Source: a virus
IMG/VR virus record: IMGVR_UViG_3300032093_000002
Coordinates: 124,001-188,000 of that record
Reading direction: 5' to 3' (one strand)
DNA length: 64,000 nucleotides
The stretch's first letter is position 1; every line of letters starts with the position of its first letter. A program made the position numbers and the translations under genes. Shown one piece after another: positions 31,203 through 39,024 of the stretch. The notes under the pieces are model-generated. The model had not been told where the DNA came from. It did no database searches and saw only the letters and a list, made by a program, of their open reading frames with translations.

Positions 31203-31826
31203 ATGGAGTTTATTTTAACAGAATCACAATTGTTGAGAATTATCAAAGAGAATAAATCCGAAGGTGATTTAACCAATTCACTTAAGAGGATGTCTTCCTT
31301 TATGAACAATTTCGTTAATAGAATTGGAAAAAGTTATGGTTTGAATTTGAGAATGTTCCTTACGTGGGGAACTTCAATTGCGGGTTTAGTTATGCCCTTG
31401 GATGAATTTTTGAAAACAGGTAACTTTGGATTGACAGAAAGTCAGAGATATTTGGTTTTAGCTGGTGTGGCATTTCTTATATTTTTTGAAGGAAAAAGAG
31501 GAATGATTAAACTTTTAAATAAAATCAAAGAGCAGGGGTTGGAGGAAGTTTTTGATACCACTCTAATGAAAGGTTATGAACTTAAAGATTCATTCGTTGG
31601 ATTCCTACGTTCTTTTAGAATTATATCGAGTCAGGTATTAGAAATCATTTCATATGCCTTTCTTATTCCAATAATTGTGGATATTCAAAATTATTCTACT
31701 GACTCTGTAAATTTATCTGAAACAGCATTAATGATTGCTGAAAGACTTGTTGCCTCAGGTGCAATTCTACTTTCCAAAGAATTTTTATTCGAACTTATTC
31801 GAAAATTAATTAAGAAATTTCAATAA
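31203..31826 (+). CDS. Tagged membrane protein, 207 aa
   Basis: The N-terminus MEFILTESQLLRIIKENKSE is one of the clearest tags: LTES, then a helix ending I-K-E. It is followed by about four hydrophobic segments (for example FLTWGTSIAGLVMPL, YLVLAGVAFLIFFEG, VLEIISYAFLIPIIV) and a basic tail. A tagged membrane protein is unusual for head cargo; it may insert into the host membrane after ejection. Unknown family. Confidence 0.65.
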   Translation: MEFILTESQLLRIIKENKSEGDLTNSLKRMSSFMNNFVNRIGKSYGLNLRMFLTWGTSIAGLVMPLDEFLKTGNFGLTESQRYLVLAGVAFLIFFEGKRGMIKLLNKIKEQGLEEVFDTTLMKGYELKDSFVGFLRSFRIISSQVLEIISYAFLIPIIVDIQNYSTDSVNLSETALMIAERLVASGAILLSKEFLFELIRKLIKKFQ

Positions 31827-32571
31827 AAAAGTCGGGTTGTATTTTCCAATAACTCTCTTTTTGCTTTACAAGTTCACCATTTAATCTGTTTACACGAATC
31901 ATCACCTGAGCATAAACATCATTTACTTTATCAATTTTTGTTTCAGGTATAATTTCAGTGTAAATGATATCTTCGATTACAGGAACAAACCAATCTCTGT
32001 CAGATAAAATTGTATATAAAGTTCCCGCAACATCCTCTTTGATTTCGGGATTGGGAACAACTTTCACACCATCCAATACAAAATCTGATAACTCCAATTT
32101 GATATGAAAATTAACGTTGTCATCATGAGAATTATAGGGAAATTTTTCCCAACTCATTCTACAATTCATATCGAGTGGTTTATCCCCTTCACCAAAGTCA
32201 ACTGAAATACCAATTCTTGAAAACTTTTCATTACAAACTTGCATTATATTGATAAGGGAATCTTTTCTGATGTGTGTATAAGTTGATGGAAACAATTCCT
32301 GACCATTTATTGTAATTGTAATTGAGTAGGAATAAGTCTGCCCTAAAAATTTGAAAGATTCATATATTTGACTTTGGATTATATCATTCAGCACCGCAGC
32401 AATATAGGATTGTTTTGGTTCAGGAAGAAGAACATCAACCTTAAAGCTAAATGCGTTGGCAAAATCTTTTTCTATGTTGATATCAAAATATTGAAAAATT
32501 AAACCGTATTCTTTGATTGGTTCTTTGAAAAATTTTTTCAAAAAATTTAACACCTTATAATTTTCACTCAT
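31810..32571 (-). CDS. Unknown 253-aa protein
   Basis: A soluble alpha/beta protein with a conserved-looking core (FKVDVLLPEPKQSYIAAVLN; VSVDFGEGDKPLDMNCR-type strands). Overlaps the tagged membrane gene by 17 nt and couples to the metallopeptidase by a 4-nt overlap. No family recognised. Confidence 0.55.
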   Translation of the reverse strand: MSENYKVLNFLKKFFKEPIKEYGLIFQYFDINIEKDFANAFSFKVDVLLPEPKQSYIAAVLNDIIQSQIYESFKFLGQTYSYSITITINGQELFPSTYTHIRKDSLINIMQVCNEKFSRIGISVDFGEGDKPLDMNCRMSWEKFPYNSHDDNVNFHIKLELSDFVLDGVKVVPNPEIKEDVAGTLYTILSDRDWFVPVIEDIIYTEIIPETKIDKVNDVYAQVMIRVNRLNGELVKQKESYWKIQPDFFIEIS

Positions 32572-33152
32572 TTTTCACTAAGAATTTTTTGAATTACCTT
32601 TTCTGCCTCGTTTGGACTCAAGTTATGTTTATGTTTATTCTCTTCAAACCATCTCCTAACTAAACTTTCATAATCATTTTTGGCTATTTTTGACCTTCTT
32701 TTAAATCCTTTTCTTTGGGCATCTAACTCATGTTGTTGAGTATAGTATTTTAAAGGTTTTTTAGGTTCACGTTTTGGGAACTCATAACCACTTTCATGTT
32801 GTTTAACATGTTCTAACTCATGAGCAATCAATTCGTTTAACTCACCTATCAAATCATAAATTACACTTGTGTGGAATTTTGGATTGGAAACAATAGTAAC
32901 GTGGATTAGGTCTTCATCTCTATAATAATCCGCATCCGCATCGAAACCCTCAACATTCTCATCGTCCTCTATTTCCAAAAAAACCTGGATTGGATTTTGT
33001 AATTGTTTGAATTCGTATGCATGAAGATTTGAATTTAAGTCTTCGGGTAAACCAAACTCCCCTGTTTTGTTTGTTCTATAAATTGTGATAATATCTCTTA
33101 CAATCTGTCTTGTAACGCTATCCAATTTACCTTCATTAATATTATCTTTCAT
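32568..33152 (-). CDS. HExxH zinc metallopeptidase-like protein
   Basis: The 194-aa protein contains ELIAHELEHVKQH (residues 107-119), the HExxH zinc site of gluzincin/metzincin-like peptidases, and a downstream QQHELDAQRKGF whose Glu could be the third ligand. The first residues MKDNINEGKLDSVTRQIV contain I-N-E-G, a short tag-like site. I choose 33152 because the TATTTATT motif then sits 4 nt upstream. A packaged protease acting on host or virion proteins is possible. Confidence 0.7.
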   Translation of the reverse strand: MKDNINEGKLDSVTRQIVRDIITIYRTNKTGEFGLPEDLNSNLHAYEFKQLQNPIQVFLEIEDDENVEGFDADADYYRDEDLIHVTIVSNPKFHTSVIYDLIGELNELIAHELEHVKQHESGYEFPKREPKKPLKYYTQQHELDAQRKGFKRRSKIAKNDYESLVRRWFEENKHKHNLSPNEAEKVIQKILSEK

Positions 33153-33154
33153 CA

Positions 33155-33589
33155 TTAATAAATACCACGGAAAGGGATTGATAAACCAACACCATATCTC
33201 ACACCTTTCATGTAATTAACACCCAAAGACAAGTCAATTCCTTTATTGGTCTTGGTAAGGATTCTTATGGGGTGAATTTTGAGCCAAATATCAGGTTTGA
33301 TTGATACACTATCGTAATAAGATTCACCGAAAATACCACCCATAATTGATATCTGATGATTTGTTAAACTTAGACCCACACGATTAATTCGAGACATTGG
33401 GGTTGTATATATGTATGGTGCGGGGAAGGTCGCAACAAGATAACCACCAACATAGAATCCGACTCCGTTGAAATTATTGTGATAGGTCACAACCAATGTT
33501 TTTTGGTCGGGAACATACATAACATCACTCGTTTGTCCTTTACATAGAATCGTGATAAATAAAAATATAGAAGTAATTATTGTTTTCAT
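33155..33589 (-). CDS. Secreted small beta-barrel-like protein
   Basis: A signal peptide MKTIITSIFLFITILCKGQ (cleavage after KGQ-like site) precedes a 125-residue beta-rich domain (GFYVGGYLVATFPAPYIYT, ISIMGGIFGESYY) that ends VGLSIPFRGIY, like a small outer-membrane barrel. Has a complete host-type promoter. Unknown family. Confidence 0.6.
   Translation of the reverse strand: MKTIITSIFLFITILCKGQTSDVMYVPDQKTLVVTYHNNFNGVGFYVGGYLVATFPAPYIYTTPMSRINRVGLSLTNHQISIMGGIFGESYYDSVSIKPDIWLKIHPIRILTKTNKGIDLSLGVNYMKGVRYGVGLSIPFRGIY
33157..33164 (-). promoter_or_regulatory. TATTTATW late-type motif
   Basis: Minus-strand TATTTATT at the end of the upstream gene, 4 nt before the start at 33152. Confidence 0.55.
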
Positions 33590-33593
33590 ACAA

Positions 33594-33624
33594 CAAATAT
33601 AATATCTTTGTAGAACATAACAAA
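33594..33624 (-). promoter_or_regulatory. Host-type promoter TTTG-N19-TATATTTG
   Basis: Minus-strand TTTG 33621-33624, 19-nt spacer, TATATTTG 33594-33601, 4 nt before the start at 33589. Confidence 0.75.
33603..33610 (+). promoter_or_regulatory. Host-like promoter TATCTTTG for the tRNA-Ser transcript
   Basis: Plus-strand TATCTTTG, 73 nt before tRNA-Ser(TGA), overlapping the divergent promoter. Confidence 0.45.
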
Positions 33625-33682
33625 ATGTATTAGTTTTCCTAACTACTACATATAAAAATCGTAGGGGTAAAAAAAATTAAAT

Positions 33683-33770
33683 GGAAAGATGGCAGAGCTG
33701 GTCGATTGCACCTGACTTGAAATCAGGAGAACGGGGAACTGTTCCGTGGGTTCGAATCCTACTCTTTCCG
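33683..33770 (+). tRNA. tRNA-Ser (TGA)
   Basis: Class II tRNA with long variable arm; stem CTGA/TCAG, loop CTTGAAA, anticodon TGA. Lies far from the main array and on the opposite strand. Confidence 0.92.
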
Positions 33771-33775
33771 CACTT

Positions 33776-33933
33776 TGTAAGGTGGTGAAACGTCCCGCGG
33801 ACTTGGCATACACACCCCCTCGTCTCGGGGGCGCTGAATTTGAGATAGGTGTTGGATATGGGTTGACCACAAAGCGCGCTAAATGTGTCCACCACCGAAT
33901 CACAGCATGAAGGTTCGAATCCTTCCCTTACAG
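33776..33933 (+). ncRNA. tRNA-like RNA with D-loop hairpin and giant variable region
   Basis: Acceptor TGTAAGG (33776-33782) pairs with 33926-33932, and the T-arm is perfect (GAAGG TTCGAAT CCTTC, 33909-33925). The D-loop holds an inserted hairpin GTCC-CGC-GGAC (33792-33802). The anticodon-position stem CCCCC/GGGGG (33815-33819 with 33827-33831) has the loop TCGTCTC, which lacks U33. About 77 nt then separate it from the T-arm, with CGCT 33832-33835 pairing 33873-33876, and CACCACC 33890-33896 able to pair with 33781-33787. It is 5 nt after tRNA-Ser and 2 nt before the next ATG. Confidence 0.6.
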
Positions 33934-33935
33934 CA

Positions 33936-34508
33936 ATGGTTCATATAAAAAATAATTTTATCGATGAAACAGAAAATAACTTCCTGTTTTCCTTTCTTAA
34001 TGAAAAAACCAACAAATCTTTTTCCACTGAGGAAAATTTTTATGAATGGTATGAAATTTCTAAAGATGATGATATTTTCAACTCTCCACTTTTTTTGAGA
34101 ATCTTCAACAGAAATCTTTTTTTTGTAAGAAATTCATATGGCACAAATTTAAAATTACATTACTGTGGATTTGCGAATCAAACAAGAGGTTTCGATTATC
34201 ACGCAGATTCAGTTTGGCCAGAAATCCCTGAAAATAGAGTCATGGGTCTTCCATCCAAAGAAAATAACACATATTCAAACTATCAAGGAAATTGGATACC
34301 GAATTATGTTCCGAATAGAAAATACACTACTGTCTTATATCTGAACGAAGGTTTTGATGGTGGTGAAACTCATTTCCCTGTTTTAGACATTTTAGTTAAA
34401 CCTGAAAAAAATAAAATTCTTGGATTTGGTTGCGATGAGAAATTTGTTCATGGTGTTATGCCAACCACAAATGGGGTGAGAAAAGCGTTTATCTGCTGGT
34501 TTGAATAA
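33936..34508 (+). CDS. Prolyl-4-hydroxylase-like 2OG-Fe(II) oxygenase
   Basis: The 190-aa protein has FDYHADSVWPE (His-x-Asp), YTTVLYLNEGFDGGETHFP, FGCDEKFVHGVMP (distal His) and GVRKAFICWF (2OG-binding Arg/Lys), the classical P4H arrangement. It would hydroxylate prolines or other side chains in a protein. The start at 33936 follows the tRNA-like RNA directly, so its messenger may carry that RNA at the 5' end unless it is cut off by tRNA-processing enzymes. Confidence 0.87.
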   Translation: MVHIKNNFIDETENNFLFSFLNEKTNKSFSTEENFYEWYEISKDDDIFNSPLFLRIFNRNLFFVRNSYGTNLKLHYCGFANQTRGFDYHADSVWPEIPENRVMGLPSKENNTYSNYQGNWIPNYVPNRKYTTVLYLNEGFDGGETHFPVLDILVKPEKNKILGFGCDEKFVHGVMPTTNGVRKAFICWFE

Positions 34509-34558
34509 TTCATTTGACATCAAGTTTTATTTTTCATAATTTTTACAAAAAAGAAGTC

Positions 34559-35548
34559 ATGTCTCGATTAGATGAATTAAAAAAACAATACCCTGAACTC
34601 AACGTTAGTTTATTCGATGTCTTAATTAAATTGGACTCGTCAAAGTCATACAAATACCTACCCCTCCTTTGTAAAATTTTCGGGAAAAGGTTCAATATGA
34701 AAAAAGAATTTAGTGAAAATTTTTCAGAAATTAAACTTGAGGCTGAAATTTCTTTAATTAATAAAGGAATTTCGACCAACAATTTGTCGGACAATGAACT
34801 ATACGTTTTTCATACTTTGAGTGAATTTTTTTCTCAAGATTATTTTTTCACCATGAAAGAATTCATTCATTACATGGATAAAAATCAGATTGAAAATAAC
34901 GATGTAACATCTTATTCCACAATTGATGAATTGAGGGGTGCTATTACCTTGGCTTCTATTAAAGAATGGAATAAAGAACTCGAGGGTCAGGTCATATCCG
35001 AATATGAGGATAATATTTGGGTATGTGTGAGGCCATTAACATTCTCATCATCAACAAAATATGGTGCAGGGACAAGATGGTGCACAACTTATCAAAAAGA
35101 AAAAAATTATTTTGAAAAGTATTGGAGACAAGGTATTCTTGTTTATTTTATCAACAAAAAAACGGGATATAAGTTTGCAGGATATAGAGATTTACAAAAT
35201 AAAGAAATGAGTTTTTGGAATGCCGCAGACAATCGTGTTGATTACTTAGATTTAGAAATCGATGATTATATGTTTTCTCATGTTAGGAAAATATTTTCAT
35301 CCGATATGAGTAATAAGAATCTATCTTCAGATGAAATCCAAGAGCAAGTTCACAAAGAATGTATTGATGAATATGCCAAAGTAATGCCAATTTCAATTGA
35401 GGAACCTGAACCAGCTTACGTTGAAGATGTTCCAAGACTTGAAAGATTAATTTCACAGGAAACGGATGTAATGGTTATGGCAAGATTACGAGAAGCCGCT
35501 CGGGAATATGAACAAATGATAATCCCTAATGAAATTGGAATAGCTTAA
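34559..35548 (+). CDS. YGxGTRWCTT-domain protein, paralogue of 2069-3550
   Basis: A 329-aa protein starting at 34559. STKYGAGTRWCTTYQ (about residues 165-179) followed by NYFEKYWRQGILVYFINKK and MSFWNAADNRVD matches the middle of the 493-aa protein at 2069-3550 in order and spacing, so both carry the same unnamed domain. This copy lacks the tag and the C-terminal domain of the other. The invariant Trp-Cys-Thr suggests a catalytic or binding site. Function unknown. Confidence 0.7.
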   Translation: MSRLDELKKQYPELNVSLFDVLIKLDSSKSYKYLPLLCKIFGKRFNMKKEFSENFSEIKLEAEISLINKGISTNNLSDNELYVFHTLSEFFSQDYFFTMKEFIHYMDKNQIENNDVTSYSTIDELRGAITLASIKEWNKELEGQVISEYEDNIWVCVRPLTFSSSTKYGAGTRWCTTYQKEKNYFEKYWRQGILVYFINKKTGYKFAGYRDLQNKEMSFWNAADNRVDYLDLEIDDYMFSHVRKIFSSDMSNKNLSSDEIQEQVHKECIDEYAKVMPISIEEPEPAYVEDVPRLERLISQETDVMVMARLREAAREYEQMIIPNEIGIA

Positions 35549-35554
35549 AATTAA

Positions 35555-35578
35555 GACCCACATAACTGTGGGTTTTTT
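35555..35578 (+). terminator. Rho-independent terminator
   Basis: ACCCACA/TGTGGGT (35557-35563 with 35567-35573... loop TAAC) followed by six T. Confidence 0.88.
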
Positions 35579-35594
35579 AATACTCCATTCATGG

Positions 35595-35602
35595 TATTTA
35601 TA
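35595..35602 (+). promoter_or_regulatory. TATTTATW late-type motif
   Basis: Plus-strand TATTTATA, 4 nt before the start at 35607. Confidence 0.6.
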
Positions 35603-35606
35603 ACAT

Positions 35607-36374
35607 ATGTCATTACTCAACGAAATATTGGACAAATACAACGTAAGTGAAAAAAATGGTTCGCTTGGTAATTTAAAAGCGTTGGAAAAAACAATCGATG
35701 AACTTTCAAAATTGGATAAAGTTCTACTATTACCTTGTTCGAATCGTTATAATTGGGATTTAAATAAAATGGATATACCCAAATCTACAATCTTAGCAAT
35801 GGTGATTGATGAATACTTGGGTGAAAAGTCTGTTTTGATTGATGTTCCTGAATTGAAAATTTATCCCTGTGAAGGGAATGTTTCGAGAGCCGAGGGAAAC
35901 TCATGTGGACTTAAGAAAGCCAAATTGAACGACAAAACAAAAAATCCTTCAGGAGAGCACAGATGTTGGGCTAGTTTGAATAACAAAGACGATGAACTTT
36001 GGAAAATATCTAAAGAACTCCTTGAATCTGATGCTGTAATATTTTTCTCATCTGTGAGGTGGGGTCAGGCAAATATGTTTTATCAAAAACTTATTGAGAG
36101 ATTGACTTGGTTAGAAAATAGACATACAACATTAGGAGAATCAAATATAATAAAAGATATTCAGAGCGGTTTCATATGTGTTGGTCAAAACTGGAAAGGT
36201 ATTGATGTTGTCGACACTCAAAAAAGAGTTCACTTCTATTACGGATTCAGACCGAACGACACTTTCTATTGGAATTGGCAATTTACGAACAAGATTTCGG
36301 ATGAGACACAAACATCTTATAAGGAGGCTTTCCCTAAGTTTGTTGAAAAATTCGATATAAGAGATTTAATTTAG
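35607..36374 (+). CDS. Flavodoxin-like / NADPH-dependent FMN reductase-like protein
   Basis: In this 255-aa protein, KVLLLPCSNRYNWD opens a flavodoxin-like fold, DAVIFFSS is the usual second strand with VRWGQANMFYQKLIERLTW after it, and SGFICVGQNWKG the third, the order of FMN reductase/WrbA-type proteins. A Cys-rich loop (YPCEGNVSRAEGNSCGLKK ... EHRCW) is an insertion and might hold metal. It would move electrons using FMN; the partner is unknown. It has a late-type motif. Confidence 0.65.
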   Translation: MSLLNEILDKYNVSEKNGSLGNLKALEKTIDELSKLDKVLLLPCSNRYNWDLNKMDIPKSTILAMVIDEYLGEKSVLIDVPELKIYPCEGNVSRAEGNSCGLKKAKLNDKTKNPSGEHRCWASLNNKDDELWKISKELLESDAVIFFSSVRWGQANMFYQKLIERLTWLENRHTTLGESNIIKDIQSGFICVGQNWKGIDVVDTQKRVHFYYGFRPNDTFYWNWQFTNKISDETQTSYKEAFPKFVEKFDIRDLI

Positions 36375-36941
36375 TCCCTTAATAATTTTTTCTATATTTT
36401 TCCAGTTTCTCGAGATTTGATTTTGGGTTTTACCTTCAGTCATTATCAGTGTGACATCATCATACCTGTCAACCGGTATTTCATGTTTTAACTTGTGATA
36501 TAAATTTTGGTTATCAACAAAACCTAACACCCCTTTTCTTTGGTATTTTCTTAATTCTTCTAAAAAATCATTTTTCTTCAAAGGGAGTTTGTAAGTCGGG
36601 TTATGATAGAAGAATTTCTTATTTGTTTCAGGATTCATCAATTCTACACCACTTCCCCTGATTTCTTTAGAGGTTTTAGCTAATTTGTCGTAAACATCAC
36701 TGTAGTGGTTGTCATCTTTGATGTGTCCTGAACACGATGGAGTTGTCGGAATATTTTTCGAATGTAGATGAATGACAAGATTTTTTAAATCATCGTCCAA
36801 CGTGGAATAAAAGTTTTTGTTTTTCGGTATTTTGTATTCTCTTGGTGCCTCATAGAAAAAAAACCAAGGACATTGTTCTGTTTTTAACCAAAATCCTTTG
36901 TGAAACTTTTCATGGGGTATCAAATCGGATTGTAATTTCAT
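36366..36941 (-). CDS. Unknown 191-aa protein
   Basis: A soluble protein with a Cys/His centre (IPTTPSCSGHIKDDNHYSD) that could bind metal and an aromatic N-terminal part (CPWFFFYEAPREYK). It is last in the minus-strand operon 38954-36366. No family is recognised. Confidence 0.55.
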   Translation of the reverse strand: MKLQSDLIPHEKFHKGFWLKTEQCPWFFFYEAPREYKIPKNKNFYSTLDDDLKNLVIHLHSKNIPTTPSCSGHIKDDNHYSDVYDKLAKTSKEIRGSGVELMNPETNKKFFYHNPTYKLPLKKNDFLEELRKYQRKGVLGFVDNQNLYHKLKHEIPVDRYDDVTLIMTEGKTQNQISRNWKNIEKIIKGLN

Positions 36942-37234
36942 GATTCAATTTCTTCTATTTCCACCACTAAAGGTCTGTTACCTTTTATAACTCTATGCCA
37001 AACTAATTTAGGGATGTAAAATTGTTTGGCATCCTCTAACTTAGTTGGCAAACAATCTTCAATTTGAAATTCCCATCCACCTCCTTCAACAACAGTAACT
37101 TTTCTATCCTTAAGGTCTTGATGCCATTTTAGTTCTTCTGAATCAACATCAATATTGAAAACCCTTCGAATTTTACCATCGATAAATTCTTGTTCAAATG
37201 GAAAATTTGTTATTTCCTCTGACTTAATTACCAT
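36938..37234 (-). CDS. Small cupin-like protein
   Basis: The 98-aa product reads as one cupin barrel: LKWHQDLKDRKVTVVEGGGW, then FQIEDCLP, FYIPKLVWHRVIKG and RPLVVEIEE. The His in LVWHRV stands where the last metal ligand of cupins lies; the first His pair is only partly present. It overlaps both neighbours by a few bases. Role unknown; it might isomerise or bind a sugar or amino-acid derivative. Confidence 0.6.
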   Translation of the reverse strand: MVIKSEEITNFPFEQEFIDGKIRRVFNIDVDSEELKWHQDLKDRKVTVVEGGGWEFQIEDCLPTKLEDAKQFYIPKLVWHRVIKGNRPLVVEIEEIES

Positions 37235-37845
37235 GAGTTTGAAGATGAAAGTCCGAGTTGTTTAGCATATCTCCCCACATTACAGGACCAATATCCTGCT
37301 GTAGTTCTATCTTTCTTTTGGTCACATCTGTGTCTGGCTCTAAAAGATTTAGCCGCCCCTTTATTTCTATTTCTAACTTTCAAATTAGGGTCACCAAAAG
37401 TAACCTTTTTTACTCCACCACCTTTAGATTTTACATATACTGCAAACTTCTTTGGTCCACCTGGTGTTCGGAATGGTTTACCTAATTTAACGTTTTTTCC
37501 TCTATGTTTAGCCTCTCCCAAAACTTCCTCATCATCTAACTCAAATGGGGCATCTAAATAAACAATCTGTTCACCAATCTGAACTCTCTTACCCAAATCA
37601 GATTCAACCATCATAGTATCTTCTTCATTTAATCTAATCTTACCTTGTTTCCATAAATTTCTCACTTCATTTACCAAATCAAAATATCCCTCCGAATAAA
37701 CTCTAAAAATATTGTTGGTAAGGGATAATTTATTTTCTATATGATATTTTAGTGCTTCTGAAATTTTAACTTCTTCCCTTAGGATTAGTGTTTTTTCTAA
37801 TTCTGCATTCAATGTTTCAGAAATTATTTTTCTTAGGTTTTTCAT
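37228..37845 (-). CDS. Tagged protein with basic phage domain (DUF5872-like)
   Basis: The N-terminus MKNLRKIISETLNAELEKTL is a tag variant with I-S-E-T. The C-terminal half (PKKFAVYVKSKGGGVKKVTF, then NKGAAKSFRARHRCD and TAGYWSCNVGRYAKQLG) is a basic Cys-containing domain found at the ends of many phage structural proteins, which I associate with DUF5872. It could be a head or tail protein or carry DNA. It is 2 nt from the polyphosphate kinase gene and belongs to the same transcript. Confidence 0.7.
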   Translation of the reverse strand: MKNLRKIISETLNAELEKTLILREEVKISEALKYHIENKLSLTNNIFRVYSEGYFDLVNEVRNLWKQGKIRLNEEDTMMVESDLGKRVQIGEQIVYLDAPFELDDEEVLGEAKHRGKNVKLGKPFRTPGGPKKFAVYVKSKGGGVKKVTFGDPNLKVRNRNKGAAKSFRARHRCDQKKDRTTAGYWSCNVGRYAKQLGLSSSNSW

Positions 37846-37847
37846 AA

Positions 37848-38954
37848 TTAAGAATTTGGTTTTAGAACTGCCAACACTTCAGGAAATTCTTTATCAAGAA
37901 CTTTTTCATTTTTCCCTTCGTATGGTATGTTTTGTAGAACATATCTAATGGCATTTAATCCAGACACTCTTTTGTCTTCAGCATCAATTATAACCCAAGG
38001 GTGATTAAGTGTGGATGTTTTATCGAACAATTTTTCTTTGAACTCTGTGAATCTATCCCACAAGTCTTGCATTTTTGAGTCGTTAGGTGAGTATTTCCAA
38101 TATTTGAGAGGAGATTGTTGTCTCATTTTGAATCTTCTTGCTTGAGTGTCTTTGTCGATTGAAAACCAAAGTTTGAATAAATAATCTCCGTCTTTTACCA
38201 AATCATTCTCAAAATCGGCTACATTCTCCATAAAATCTTCATACTCTTCAGGGTTTCCATATCCCATAACAGGTTCTATTAATCCTCTATTATACCAACT
38301 TCTGTCAAACAAGTTAATCATTCCTGGTCTGATTTGTTTTCTGTAACGATTCCACCAATCCTTTCTATCTTCAGGTGTCGGAACTCCTAAAGCAATTACA
38401 TTATAGTATCTTGGATTTAAATTTTCGACAAATTTTTTGATTGTTGCACCTTTACCTGCGGAATCTCTACCTTCGAAAACTATAATCACTGTCTTTCCTG
38501 TGTGTTTCAACCATTCCTGTAGTTTCAATAATTCAACTTGTAATTCATAAAGCTCCTTCCTGAAAACCTTTTTTGGTATAATTGAAGGCTCTTCAATTTC
38601 GAACTCATAGTCTTCACTTTCAGGTTCTATGCCATATCCACTTCTATCTCTGTATCTGAGAGATGAGATTATTTTACCGAGGTAGTCCTCAACATTTTTT
38701 TTCTTGTCCCCTTTTTTCAACAAAACTTTTCTTAGTCCACGATTCATCATATCAAAATCAATAATTTGTTTGGTCGCAAATTTTGATATATCAATTAACA
38801 TTCTTACAACTTTCGGGCTAAATAATTTCAAAAATTGGAGTGTCTCCACGAATGATTTCAGGTTCACATTCATCTTTGCTCCCTCCAATGAATTTTCTTC
38901 ATTTACAACACCCATCAAAGATTTAAACCTATCTATTTCTGACAATAATTTCAT
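37848..38954 (-). CDS. ppk2: Tagged polyphosphate kinase 2
   Basis: The PPK2 core carries GRDSAGKG (Walker A, about residues 162-169), GVPTPEDRKDWWNRYRKQI, NLFDRSWYNRG (Walker B, about 214-224) and SPLKYWKYSPND, all family signatures. PPK2 moves phosphate between polyphosphate and NDP/NMP, mainly remaking GTP or ATP. Unusually, about 110 residues precede the core. The first 21 (MKLLSEIDRFKSLMGVVNEE) match the recurrent tag with L-S-E and V-N-E, so I infer packaging. The late-type motif is 11 nt upstream. It heads a four-gene operon with a DUF5872-like protein and a cupin. Confidence 0.92.
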   Translation of the reverse strand: MKLLSEIDRFKSLMGVVNEENSLEGAKMNVNLKSFVETLQFLKLFSPKVVRMLIDISKFATKQIIDFDMMNRGLRKVLLKKGDKKKNVEDYLGKIISSLRYRDRSGYGIEPESEDYEFEIEEPSIIPKKVFRKELYELQVELLKLQEWLKHTGKTVIIVFEGRDSAGKGATIKKFVENLNPRYYNVIALGVPTPEDRKDWWNRYRKQIRPGMINLFDRSWYNRGLIEPVMGYGNPEEYEDFMENVADFENDLVKDGDYLFKLWFSIDKDTQARRFKMRQQSPLKYWKYSPNDSKMQDLWDRFTEFKEKLFDKTSTLNHPWVIIDAEDKRVSGLNAIRYVLQNIPYEGKNEKVLDKEFPEVLAVLKPNS

Positions 38955-38965
38955 GTAAAGTTTAT

Positions 38966-38973
38966 TATAAATA
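38966..38973 (-). promoter_or_regulatory. TATTTATW late-type motif
   Basis: Minus-strand TATTTATA, 11 nt before the ppk2 start. Confidence 0.58.
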
Positions 38974-38996
38974 CTCCATAAGATGTAGTTTGAAAG

Positions 38997-39004
38997 TATT
39001 TATT
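38997..39004 (+). promoter_or_regulatory. TATTTATW late-type motif
   Basis: Plus-strand TATTTATT, 20 nt before the start at 39025; it would drive the 39025-45877 operon. Confidence 0.55.
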
Positions 39005-39024
39005 GATACCAAGATACTATCGAT

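Noticed and set aside
33776-33933. tRNA interrupted by a group I or II intron
   Set aside because: Total length of 158 nt is too short and no intron core was seen; the extra sequence lies in the D-loop and variable region, not only in the anticodon loop.
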